In this document: positions 18,398 to 26,480 of the stretch, in pieces
Layout: every line of letters begins with the position of its first letter
Numbering within the stretch: position 1 is the stretch's first letter
DNA from: Myxococcus sp. CA023
GTDB lineage: Bacteria > Myxococcota > Myxococcia > Myxococcales > Myxococcaceae
Assembly: GCF_010998615.1 (NCBI RefSeq)
Contig: NZ_JAAEAH010000028.1
Coordinates: forward strand, 31,919-95,918
Reading direction: 5' to 3'
Length of the DNA: 64,000 bases
Made by a program: the position numbers and the translations under genes
Notes under the pieces: model-generated
Told to the model about the DNA's origin: nothing
Database searches by the model: none
What the model saw: only the letters and a program-made list of their open reading frames with translations

Positions 18398-19617
18398 TGT
18401 GCCGGCCCTCGGGGCTGGCTGAGGAAGGGAACGCCGTGACGAAGGTGAAGACGGGACTGGACGTATGGGTGGAGCAGGGCTTCTCCGCGTTGAAGGGCAA
18501 GCGCGTGGGCGCCATCGTGAATCCCACCAGCGTGGATGCTCGCTTCCGCCACCTGGCGGACCTGCTGTCGGGCGCGGACGGCGTCACGCTGGCTGCGCTC
18601 TTCGGTCCGGAGCACGGCATCCGGGGTGAGGCGCAGTACATGGTCGCCGTGGACGAGGCGAAGGACCGCCGCACCGGCGTGCCGGTGTACAGCCTCTACG
18701 GCTCCACCTTCGAATCGCTGTCACCCCGGCAGGAGTCACTCCAGGGGCTGGACGCGCTCGTCTTCGACATCCAGGACGTGGGCAGCCGCTACTACACCTA
18801 CGTCTACACCATGGCGTTGGCCATGAAGGCCGCGGCGAAGGCCCGCGTGCCCTTCTACGTGCTGGACCGGCCGAACCCGCTCAACGGCGTGGCGATGGAA
18901 GGCAACCTGGTGGGGGAGGGCTTCCGCTCCTTCGTGGGCCTGTACGCGCTGCCCAACCGCCACGGTATGACGGCGGGGGAGCTGGCCCGTCTCTTCAACG
19001 TCCAGGAGGGCTTCGGCTGCGAGCTGACGGTGGTGCCGTGCGAAGGCTGGCGCCGCGGCCAGTTCTGGTCGGAGACGGGGCTGCCCTTCATCTCTCCGTC
19101 GCCGAACATGCCCACCGCCGACACCGCGCTGGTGTACCCGGGCATGTGTCTGGGCGAGGGCACCAACGTCTCGGAGGGCCGTGGCACCTGCCGCCCCTTC
19201 GAGCAGTTCGGGGCGCCGTGGGTGGACACGGACCAGTTGCTGGCGCGGCTGGCGAAGGAGGAGCTGCCCGGGGTCGCCTTCCGGGCCGTGGGCTTCACGC
19301 CGACGTTCGACAAGTACACGGGGCAGTCCTGCAACGGCGCCTTCATCCACGTGACGGACCGGCAGGCCTTCCAGCCCCTGCGCACCGGCGTCGCCATCTT
19401 CCAGGCGCTGCATGACATTGGCCCGGACTCGTTCGATTGGCGCGCGGATGCCTACGAGTTCGTCGAGGATGTGCCGGCCTTCGACCTGCTCTGCGGGACG
19501 GACCAGGTGCGCCGAGGCATCGAGGCGGGGTGGCCGCTGGAGCGGTTGCTGGAGGGGTTCTCCGCTCAGACGGAAACGTTCGCACGTCACAGGACGTCCT
19601 ACCTGCTATACGCTTGA
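18397..19617 (+). CDS. Exo-beta-N-acetylmuramidase NamZ family (DUF1343)
   Basis: 406 residues of the NamZ/YbbC family, which removes terminal MurNAc from cell-wall fragments. Seen: the strongly conserved FGPEHGIRGEAQ with the putative catalytic Glu, VPVYSLYG, VFDIQDVGSRYYTY, DRPNPLNG, LPNRHGMTAGELA, and SPNMPTADTALVYPG followed by EGTNVSEGRGT. No signal peptide is evident, which would fit a cytoplasmic recycling role. The start at ATG 18397 has AGGAG five bases upstream and overlaps the cyclase stop, so the two are probably co-translated; a GTG at 18436 is an alternative. Confidence 0.88.
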   Translation: MCRPSGLAEEGNAVTKVKTGLDVWVEQGFSALKGKRVGAIVNPTSVDARFRHLADLLSGADGVTLAALFGPEHGIRGEAQYMVAVDEAKDRRTGVPVYSLYGSTFESLSPRQESLQGLDALVFDIQDVGSRYYTYVYTMALAMKAAAKARVPFYVLDRPNPLNGVAMEGNLVGEGFRSFVGLYALPNRHGMTAGELARLFNVQEGFGCELTVVPCEGWRRGQFWSETGLPFISPSPNMPTADTALVYPGMCLGEGTNVSEGRGTCRPFEQFGAPWVDTDQLLARLAKEELPGVAFRAVGFTPTFDKYTGQSCNGAFIHVTDRQAFQPLRTGVAIFQALHDIGPDSFDWRADAYEFVEDVPAFDLLCGTDQVRRGIEAGWPLERLLEGFSAQTETFARHRTSYLLYA

Positions 19618-19620
19618 GGC

Positions 19621-20292
19621 GTGATCGGCGTCTTCTCCGACAGCCATGGGGACCTCGAAGCCTTCGACGCGGCCTACGAGCTGCTGCGCTCCAAGGGGGC
19701 GCGGCGTTTTCTCTTCGCGGGCGCGCGCTACACGGACCTGGATGAATGGGTGCTGTGGCGGCGGCAGAAGAGCCGGGGCGGGCGTGAGTACTCGGACGCG
19801 GACTTCCTGGCGGACGTGACGACCTGGCTGGGCAGCCAGGATGCGCTGCCTCGCACGCCGTCGCGCGCGGAGGCTCCGGCGGACGTGGCGTCGGAGGACG
19901 ACCGCCGGCTCGTCATGGAGCGCTTCATCCGCGTGCCCGAGCGCGAGTCGCTCCAGTACAGAGACCCCTCCATCAACAACAAGGTCATGGACCTGATGGG
20001 GGACACGCTCTGCTGCGTGGTGCACGACAAGAACGATTTGACGCGGGATGACCTGCTCAACGCGCTGCTCTTCGTCCACGGCAAGGAGCCGGAGCCCAAG
20101 GTGGTGCAGATTGGCCCGCGCTACTTCCTGACGCCGGGGCGACTGGTGGGCGCCGCCGAGCAGACGTGTGCGCTCCTGGAGAAGGTGGACCGGAACCTGC
20201 GCTTCTCCGCGTTCCGCCTGGATGGGCACTCGATAGTGGAGCCCCAGGTCATCGTTCTGGAGAAGAAGTCCCCGAAGTTGTCCCTCAAGTGA
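19621..20292 (+). CDS. Degenerate YfcE-like phosphoesterase-fold protein
   Basis: 223 residues from a GTG start three bases after the namZ-like stop. The N-terminus IGVFSDSHGDLEAF is the first metal motif of calcineurin-like phosphoesterases. The later motifs are altered: GD is replaced by FAGARYTDL, GNHD has no clean match (VVHDKNDL is the nearest), and GHTH is replaced by FLTPGRLVG. It therefore probably keeps the fold but not the binuclear metal centre, and may bind a ligand. A 100-residue insertion around PRTPSRAEAPADV separates the two halves. It lies in a run with nadD. Confidence 0.6.
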   Translation: MIGVFSDSHGDLEAFDAAYELLRSKGARRFLFAGARYTDLDEWVLWRRQKSRGGREYSDADFLADVTTWLGSQDALPRTPSRAEAPADVASEDDRRLVMERFIRVPERESLQYRDPSINNKVMDLMGDTLCCVVHDKNDLTRDDLLNALLFVHGKEPEPKVVQIGPRYFLTPGRLVGAAEQTCALLEKVDRNLRFSAFRLDGHSIVEPQVIVLEKKSPKLSLK

Positions 20293-20293
20293 C

Positions 20294-20866
20294 GTGAGGC
20301 CCGCCGTGCAGGTCGCGCTCCTCGGAGGCTCGTTCAACCCGCCCCATGTGGGGCACCTCATGGCCGCCACGTACGTCCACGCCACCCAGGACGTGGACGA
20401 GGTGTGGCTGATGCCGTCCTGGCAGCACCCGTTCGGTAAGCAGATGGAGCCCTTCGAGCATCGCGTCGCCATGTGCGATGCGCTGTGCGCGGAGACATCG
20501 GGCTGGCTGAAGACGAGCCGGATCGAGCAGGAGCCGGGACTCTCCGGCCGCACGGTGGACACGCTGACCCTGCTGGTGGCGCGGCATCCGGACATCCGCT
20601 GGTCGATCATCATCGGCAGCGACATCCTGCGCGACCTTCCGCATTGGAAGGACTTCCACCGCATCGAGGAGCTGTCGCGGGTGATGGTGCTCAACCGCGC
20701 GGGGTACCCGGCGCCGAACACACTGGGGCCGCCGCTGGCGGAGGTGTCGTCCACGCTGATTCGCGACCTGCTCGCGCGCGGCGAGGCTCCGTCGGACCTG
20801 GTGCCCGCGCGCGCCATTGCCTATGCGCGCGAGCACGGCCTCTATGGCCTGAAGCGGACGCCGTAG
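20294..20866 (+). CDS. nadD: Nicotinate-nucleotide adenylyltransferase
   Basis: 190 residues. The nucleotidyltransferase motif GGSFNPPHVGH is at residues 11-21, and the second conserved motif SSTLIRDLLARGE lies near residue 150; both match NadD. It makes nicotinate adenine dinucleotide in NAD synthesis. The start could be GTG at 20294 or GTG at 20306; neither has a clear ribosome site. It follows the phosphoesterase-like gene after one base. Confidence 0.9.
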   Translation: MRPAVQVALLGGSFNPPHVGHLMAATYVHATQDVDEVWLMPSWQHPFGKQMEPFEHRVAMCDALCAETSGWLKTSRIEQEPGLSGRTVDTLTLLVARHPDIRWSIIIGSDILRDLPHWKDFHRIEELSRVMVLNRAGYPAPNTLGPPLAEVSSTLIRDLLARGEAPSDLVPARAIAYAREHGLYGLKRTP

Positions 20867-20971
20867 CGCCGCCGTCCCCCGCTACATGGCTTCTATTCCG
20901 TTGATACGCTTGCGTAAAAACCAGGGCAGTTTGAAACTCGCGATGGCCGTTCTTTCCTGGAGAAACATCGC

Positions 20972-21448
20972 ATGAATTCGAAGCTCGTGTTCGCTGCCGT
21001 GGCCCTGCTGTCGACGTCTGCCTTCGCCGAGGAGGATCTCAAGCCCGCGCAGGAGGAGGCGAAGGCGTCGTTCGAGGAGAAGATCTCCGAGGCTGTGAAT
21101 GCCGCGAACGAGAAGTGTGGCACCAAGCTCACCGTCAAGACCGACTTCCAGAACTTCAAGCCGGAGGCCTGGGCGAACTCGAGCTATGGCTCCTACTGTG
21201 AGGCGGCCATCAATGGGATCACCAGCATGTGCGAGCGCCCGGCCTACAAGAAGGCGATTGCGAAGAAGGTGACCGGCATGTCGTGCCTGTTCGGTGGCGT
21301 CAAGCCGCCCGAGAAGAAGGACGGCACCAACGACGCGACGCTGCGCAATCTCTCGCTCGACAAGGGCACGCTGACGTACCGCATGAGCGTGGACCACACG
21401 AACATCGAGGACAACACCAAGGCGACCCTCGAGAAGGCGCTGAACTGA
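20972..21448 (+). CDS. Secreted four-cysteine protein, paralogue A
   Basis: 158 residues with a clear signal peptide (MNSKLVFAAVALLSTSAFA-E). The mature part has four cysteines with spacing C-X26-C-X10-C-X17-C, which probably form two disulphides, and the segment GMSCLFGG. It matches no family I know. The following gene repeats the same cysteine layout. A ribosome site (TGGAGA) precedes the ATG by eight bases. The upstream 100 bp are unusually AT-rich and probably hold the promoter, but I cannot place clear boxes. Confidence 0.75.
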   Translation: MNSKLVFAAVALLSTSAFAEEDLKPAQEEAKASFEEKISEAVNAANEKCGTKLTVKTDFQNFKPEAWANSSYGSYCEAAINGITSMCERPAYKKAIAKKVTGMSCLFGGVKPPEKKDGTNDATLRNLSLDKGTLTYRMSVDHTNIEDNTKATLEKALN

Positions 21449-21450
21449 TC

Positions 21451-22218
21451 ATGGCGCGGAGGATGGCGATGGTGCTCCTGCTGCTGTGGGCCCAGGGGGC
21501 CGTGGCGGCGGAGTCACTTGAGTCGTTGGCCCTCAAGGTCTATCGGGGCACCGACGGGCAGTCCATCGAGGTCGTGACGCTGGCGCCCCGGGAGGCGTCG
21601 GAGGTGGTGCTGCGGCTTCAGGGCACCGACTCCGAGCAGGATGGCCTCTCGGTGCGCGGCAAGGCCCGGGACACGGGGCGGGGTGTTGATTACGTCGTCC
21701 GTCATCGCGGCGCGGACTGGGTGCTGCTGTCCCAGCGCGCTGGCGATTACGAGGCCTTCGTTCCCGGGAAGCCATCCTTCCGCGTCAAGTTCAGCCAGGA
21801 GGCGACGGACAAGGCGTCTGCCTCCGAAGTGCTTTCCGCGCACCTGCTGCAACGGGAGTCCGGGCGGCTCGCGGCCTTCGAGAAGAAGGCCTGGCCCCAC
21901 CTGGAGAAGAAGTACACCGCGCGCGCCGCCGAGGCCATGGCGGCGCTGCGCAAGGCGTGTGGCGCGTCACCGACCTTCACGTTCGACTGGAAGACCTTCG
22001 ACGATGCGGTGATGGCGGAGCTGGACGTCTGGGCGGTGTGTGCGCCGCTCGCGACGCGGGCCCGGGAACGCTGTTCCGCCGTGAAGGATGTCACGGTCCT
22101 CACCTGTCGCTTCGGGCCTGCGCTCGCATTCGAGCGGGGTGCCGACGCGCTCATCTTCACTACCACTCAAGGGGGCGCGGCCGAGGGGCCCGCGTTCCTG
22201 GACGGGAGGCTCAAGTGA
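21451..22218 (+). CDS. Secreted four-cysteine protein, paralogue B
   Basis: 255 residues. A signal peptide (AMVLLLLWAQGAVAAE) is followed by an extra N-terminal beta-rich region of about 120 residues and then a C-terminal domain with cysteines spaced C-X26-C-X10-C-X10-C and LTCRFGP. The first two spacings are identical to those of the preceding protein, and both have a Phe-rich stretch after the first Cys (TFTFDWKTFDD here, KTDFQNFKPEAW there). So the two share a domain by duplication. The function is unknown. It starts three bases after the previous stop and overlaps the next gene (GTGA). Confidence 0.75.
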   Translation: MARRMAMVLLLLWAQGAVAAESLESLALKVYRGTDGQSIEVVTLAPREASEVVLRLQGTDSEQDGLSVRGKARDTGRGVDYVVRHRGADWVLLSQRAGDYEAFVPGKPSFRVKFSQEATDKASASEVLSAHLLQRESGRLAAFEKKAWPHLEKKYTARAAEAMAALRKACGASPTFTFDWKTFDDAVMAELDVWAVCAPLATRARERCSAVKDVTVLTCRFGPALAFERGADALIFTTTQGGAAEGPAFLDGRLK

Positions 22219-22976
22219 CGCGTCGACTGCCCATGGTGCTGGCGTACCTCCTGGCGGCGCCGGTGCTGGCTCGCCCGGCCGCCACGCTCGAAGACCTCCG
22301 GGCGCTGGCCGTGCAGAAGTCCTGGGCGGAGCTGCTGGAGCGCGCGGAGGAGGTTCCTCCCGCCACGCGCTCCGACGCATGGCGCGCGCTCGTGACGGAA
22401 GCCGCGACGGCCGAAGTCGAATCGGCCATGGCTCCGGACGACAAGGACCCGTTCGCCACCGCCCGGAAGGCGCGCGCTCTGGGGCAGCGGTATACGTTCC
22501 TCGCCAAGGCGCCTGGCTTCTCCTCGGCGCGCGATGCGCGAGGATTGAAGGACCTGGAGCGTTGCCTCGAGATCGAGCGGAGTGGCTGCATCGACACGTA
22601 CCGGGAGCTGACGGGGGACGCGAGCGCTGAGACGACGCTCCAGGCCGCGAGGCTCGTGAAGAGGGGCCACTTCGCCTACGTCGCGATGCCGCTCTTCGCC
22701 TCGGCGGTGCGGGGTGGGAAGGAGGCTGGCGCCTGCAAGGACGAGGCGCTCGCGGAGGCGGTGCTGGCCGCACTGGACCTGCCCGCGACGGATGCCCGCG
22801 CGGGTGATGCGAGGAAGGTGGCGTTCGAGTGGTGCTGGTCGGCGCTCGGCGCGAGGCTCAAGAGCGCGACGGTGGGCGCCTCGTCCTACTTCCTGGCCAA
22901 CACCTGCCAGCCCATGCGGGCGCGGAAGGCGCTGACGGAGCTGCCGGACGACCTCTGCAAGGACGAGGGGCTGTGA
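22215..22976 (+). CDS. Secreted cysteine-containing protein
   Basis: 253 residues from GTG 22215, overlapping the previous stop. Signal peptide (LPMVLAYLLAAPVLARP), then a helical protein with seven cysteines, including CLEIERSGC and, near the end, FLANTCQPM and DDLCKDE. It does not show the X26/X10 spacing of the two preceding proteins, so it is a partner rather than a paralogue. I do not recognise it. Operon position suggests that all three exported proteins act together outside the inner membrane. Confidence 0.7.
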   Translation: MTRRLPMVLAYLLAAPVLARPAATLEDLRALAVQKSWAELLERAEEVPPATRSDAWRALVTEAATAEVESAMAPDDKDPFATARKARALGQRYTFLAKAPGFSSARDARGLKDLERCLEIERSGCIDTYRELTGDASAETTLQAARLVKRGHFAYVAMPLFASAVRGGKEAGACKDEALAEAVLAALDLPATDARAGDARKVAFEWCWSALGARLKSATVGASSYFLANTCQPMRARKALTELPDDLCKDEGL

Positions 22977-23052
22977 GCGACATGGAGTGCAAAACCAAGG
23001 TTCGTGATTCGCGAGCAGGTTGAGGGGTAAGCAGCCGGGGCAGGCCCACAAG

Positions 23053-26000
23053 TCAGAGCCCGAAGCCGATGAGGTGCAGGTGGTCCAGGCCCTGCTCGAA
23101 GCGGTAGGCGTATTGGTAATAGAGGGACACCGGAACCGCCTGCCCGAAGGTGAGGTGCAGTGACGCGGAGGCCCCCACGGCCGCATGGTTGGCGCGGTTG
23201 TCGGTGCGGGCCAGCGAGCCGAAGGCCTCGACGCCGACGTCGCGCACGAAGAGGGACGGGAAGAGCCACAGCGTGGAGGCCCATCCGTAGTCGATGGGGA
23301 CCCGGTACTGGTACGTCGCGGAGCCGATGAGCGCGTTGCGCGCGCGAATCTCCAGGTCCTCGTAGCCGCGCAGGTACTCGCTGAAGGCGATGCCCGGCTG
23401 CAACTGCAGGGGCAGGGGGGCGGTCTGCTGGCTCTCGCGGTTGGCGTACCAGATTTGCCCCGCTCTCAGGCCGCCGACCTGGAGCAGCCCGGACGGCGCG
23501 CCGGGGAGGAAGCGCCCCACGGCGGTGAGGCGGAGGTTGTCGCGCCCCGTGAAGGGAAGGCCCCCCGTGAAGGCGTCGAGTCCCAGGCGCACATCGCCCA
23601 TGGTGGAGTCCTGGAGGAATGCGCCGGGGTACACACCCGCGGCCGCCGTCATGCCCAGGCCGCGCTGGGTGCTGCCATAGGACGTGGCGTCACCCGCGAA
23701 GTACGACACGGAGACCTCCGGGCCGACGATGCGCGTCAGCATGCGCGGGAAGCGGTCCGTGGCGTCGTACTCGCGGCGCAGCGCCAGCACGCCGAAGGTC
23801 ACCGGCGTCGTCCAGAACGAGCGCGAGGCGAAGGCCGTGGCCTGGAGGTCCGTGCGCTGATTCTGGCGGATGTACGCGCCCGACACCTGGATGTACCAGG
23901 GCGCGAGTTGCGCGTTGCCGTAGGCCAGCGAGAGGCTGGGGGCGTCTTCGCGCGAGTCGAAGGAGAGCAGCAGCGAGTACGCGTGGAAGCCGAGCCGGTC
24001 CTGTCCCGCCAGGGCCAGCCCGCCCATCACGTACGTGTCGTCCGTGTTGTCGGGGTCGGCTCCCGCGAGCAGGTAGGGCACGCGGAGCTCGGGGATGAAG
24101 AAGCGCTCCAGCGGCGAGTAGGGCTCGTCCGAGAGAATCTGGAGCTCCGTGCCCGGGTCAGGCGGGGCTTCGACAGGACCGTCGAGACCCGTGAGCGCCG
24201 TGGGCGCGTCTTCGGCCGCGGGAGATGGGGACGGCGGTGCGGTGTCCTCGGTGGCAGGCTGCTCCGAAGGGGGCCCAGGAGGGGGAGGTACGGCGCCCTC
24301 GGCAGGGCTGGTGGGGAGCTGCTCGGAGGGCGGTGCTCCAATGCCCGGCGCGTCCTCTGACGGCGAGGGCGGTTGCGCAGCATGGGCCTGGACCGGCGCG
24401 CCGGGCATGGGGAACGCGGCGAACTCGGACTCGGACTCGGAAGGTGCGGCCGTGGGCGCTTGCTCCGACTCCGATGCCGGAGTCTCCGTGCGCACTTCGG
24501 GGAGCCGGGGCGCTCCGGGTTCGGTCTCGGGAGACGTAGCCGAAGGGTGGGGCGCCTGCGCCAGCACCGTGTGCCGTGCCACCTCCACGCGCGCAGTGCC
24601 AGCGTCGGCCTCCGCTGGCGCAATGGGCTCCAGCGGCGCGCGATCGATGGTGAAGTTCAGACCGTCCCGGTTGAGGAACACGACCTCCTCGGTCCCCACG
24701 GGATGGACGTCCATCACCACGTGTGGCGCGTCCGTGATGCGAACCACCTCTCGCGTCGCCACCGTGAGGACGTGGGCCTGCAGCCGCCCCTCATGTTCCC
24801 GGAGGAACACGAGGCGTTCATCATCCAGCCACCTGGGCGAGTAGTTGAAGCGGCCATCGCGCGTGAGCCACCGAAGGCGTCCATCCGCTTCCCGCAGGAC
24901 CAGGTCCCAACCCGCGTCCCCTGAGAGTGGGAAGACGACCCGCTCGCCATCCGGTGCGACCGCGGGCGGCCCCACGGAGGTGCTGGCGCCGAAGTCGGTG
25001 AGGGCCTTCCGGGTGTCCGTCTCCAAATCCAGCCGCACCACGTTGGCCGAATCCCCATCGACGCGGACGTAGACGTAGGCCGACTCGTCCGGCGTGATGC
25101 TTCCGCCCATCCCCGCCACGTCGTCCCAGAGCCGCACGACGTCACCCGTCCGTGCATCCACCTTCCACAGGCGCGCGGTGTAGCCGCCTTCGACGTTCAG
25201 GTCGGCCATCACCAGGTACAGCCACGCCCCATCGCGGCTGAACGACATGCCGCTGACCAGCGTCGCGGAGCCCAGCACCCAGCGGCGCCCGGGCAGCAGC
25301 TCCACCAGTGGCCGTTCGAAGCGCACGCGGCCGTCCGGCTCCAGCACCGTCAGCCGGGTGTAGCGCTCCCGGCCCACGCCAATCGTCGCGGTGGTCCCCG
25401 TGGCCGCGTGTGAGGTCAGTCGGGAGAAGTAGCCCGCGTCGGGCACCCACGTCCGTTGCGACGCGGGCCGCTCGCGCACCTGGAGGTCCCGCCGTAGCGA
25501 CTGCGTGTACTCCGCGAACAGCGAGCCGATGTCCCGCCCGTACACACGCTTGAAGCGCAGCGTCACCGCCAGCGGAGGCGCCAGGGAGCCGCCCTGTTCA
25601 TCCACCAGCTTCCACAGCTTCGACTCCCCGTAGCGCTTCGCGAGGTACTCCACGAAGTGCATGCCGGTGATGTAATTGCCGCCGAACGGGTCCAGCGCGC
25701 GCTGCTCGGGGGACAGGTAGCCGGGGTTCAGCCGTCCACCGGTGGCCTGCACCACGGAGTCGTACCAGCCGCGCCAGATGGGGCTGTGCGGCCGGCCCGC
25801 GTTCTTGTCGAACTGGCCTTCGTAATAGGTGGCCAGGCCCTCCAGGAACCACGACTCCGTATAGGAGTTGGGCTGGAACAGGCCCCCGGTGACGAGGTTG
25901 AGGAAACCCCAGACCCCGTCCGTCTGCTGGAGCTGCACGTAGTGGACGGCCTCGTGGCAAGCCACGTCGCCGACGTCCACCTCGCCCAGGTTGAACAGGT

Positions 26001-26382
26001 GGAACAGCTCCAGCGTCAGGTGGGAAGGCATCACCATCTGCTGAGGCGTGCTGGCGTAATCCGGGACCACGTAGGCGTTGTTGAAGTTGGAGCTCGTCAG
26101 GTAGACGAGCACCCGGTCCCGCTTCTTCTTCCCCCACGTCTGCTCGTGGAGGCGGGCCACGCAGCCCTCCAGCCGCGACGCCATGCGCAGGGCCGCGCCC
26201 CGGAGCTGGGCGGGGTAGTAGAGCTCCAGGGACTCGGTGGTGAGCTTGCGCATCTCGTCCCGAGCGAACGAGGCCTGGATGTTCTGGGGGAAACGGGGTG
26301 TGACGAAGGCACACCCGCCGTTTGTCAGCAGGAGACAGGTGGCGAGGACAGCCCAGCGAAGCCACCAGCGGGAAGCGGGCAT
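23053..26382 (-). CDS. Lipoprotein zinc peptidase, beta-propeller and barrel-like fusion
   Basis: About 1,109 residues. N-terminal signal with possible lipobox N-G-G-C (residue about 24). A gluzincin-type peptidase follows: HExxH in ACHEAVHYVQLQ and the third ligand Glu in SWFLEGLATYYEG. Next comes a TolB-like propeller (about 300-600; repeated DG-x-R-x-x blades such as SFSRDGAWLYLVMADL and TPDESAYVYVRVDG), a Pro/Ala/Glu-rich linker of about 130 residues, and a C-terminal 330-residue stretch of alternating beta strands ending in GLDHLHLIGFGL, which looks like an outer membrane barrel of the surface-antigen/BamA C-terminal kind. Starts at GTG 26403 or ATG 26391 are possible; ATG 26382 has AGGA eight bases upstream and gives a normal signal peptide. 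Confidence 0.75.
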   Translation of the reverse strand: MPASRWWLRWAVLATCLLLTNGGCAFVTPRFPQNIQASFARDEMRKLTTESLELYYPAQLRGAALRMASRLEGCVARLHEQTWGKKKRDRVLVYLTSSNFNNAYVVPDYASTPQQMVMPSHLTLELFHLFNLGEVDVGDVACHEAVHYVQLQQTDGVWGFLNLVTGGLFQPNSYTESWFLEGLATYYEGQFDKNAGRPHSPIWRGWYDSVVQATGGRLNPGYLSPEQRALDPFGGNYITGMHFVEYLAKRYGESKLWKLVDEQGGSLAPPLAVTLRFKRVYGRDIGSLFAEYTQSLRRDLQVRERPASQRTWVPDAGYFSRLTSHAATGTTATIGVGRERYTRLTVLEPDGRVRFERPLVELLPGRRWVLGSATLVSGMSFSRDGAWLYLVMADLNVEGGYTARLWKVDARTGDVVRLWDDVAGMGGSITPDESAYVYVRVDGDSANVVRLDLETDTRKALTDFGASTSVGPPAVAPDGERVVFPLSGDAGWDLVLREADGRLRWLTRDGRFNYSPRWLDDERLVFLREHEGRLQAHVLTVATREVVRITDAPHVVMDVHPVGTEEVVFLNRDGLNFTIDRAPLEPIAPAEADAGTARVEVARHTVLAQAPHPSATSPETEPGAPRLPEVRTETPASESEQAPTAAPSESESEFAAFPMPGAPVQAHAAQPPSPSEDAPGIGAPPSEQLPTSPAEGAVPPPPGPPSEQPATEDTAPPSPSPAAEDAPTALTGLDGPVEAPPDPGTELQILSDEPYSPLERFFIPELRVPYLLAGADPDNTDDTYVMGGLALAGQDRLGFHAYSLLLSFDSREDAPSLSLAYGNAQLAPWYIQVSGAYIRQNQRTDLQATAFASRSFWTTPVTFGVLALRREYDATDRFPRMLTRIVGPEVSVSYFAGDATSYGSTQRGLGMTAAAGVYPGAFLQDSTMGDVRLGLDAFTGGLPFTGRDNLRLTAVGRFLPGAPSGLLQVGGLRAGQIWYANRESQQTAPLPLQLQPGIAFSEYLRGYEDLEIRARNALIGSATYQYRVPIDYGWASTLWLFPSLFVRDVGVEAFGSLARTDNRANHAAVGASASLHLTFGQAVPVSLYYQYAYRFEQGLDHLHLIGFGL

Positions 26383-26480
26383 GCGGGCCATCCTACAGGC
26401 CACAAATCGTAGCCACGACCGCGAATTTCACGGTAAGGGATGGCCCCGTCGCCTTCCTATTTCCGAGTCTGGATTCCGCC

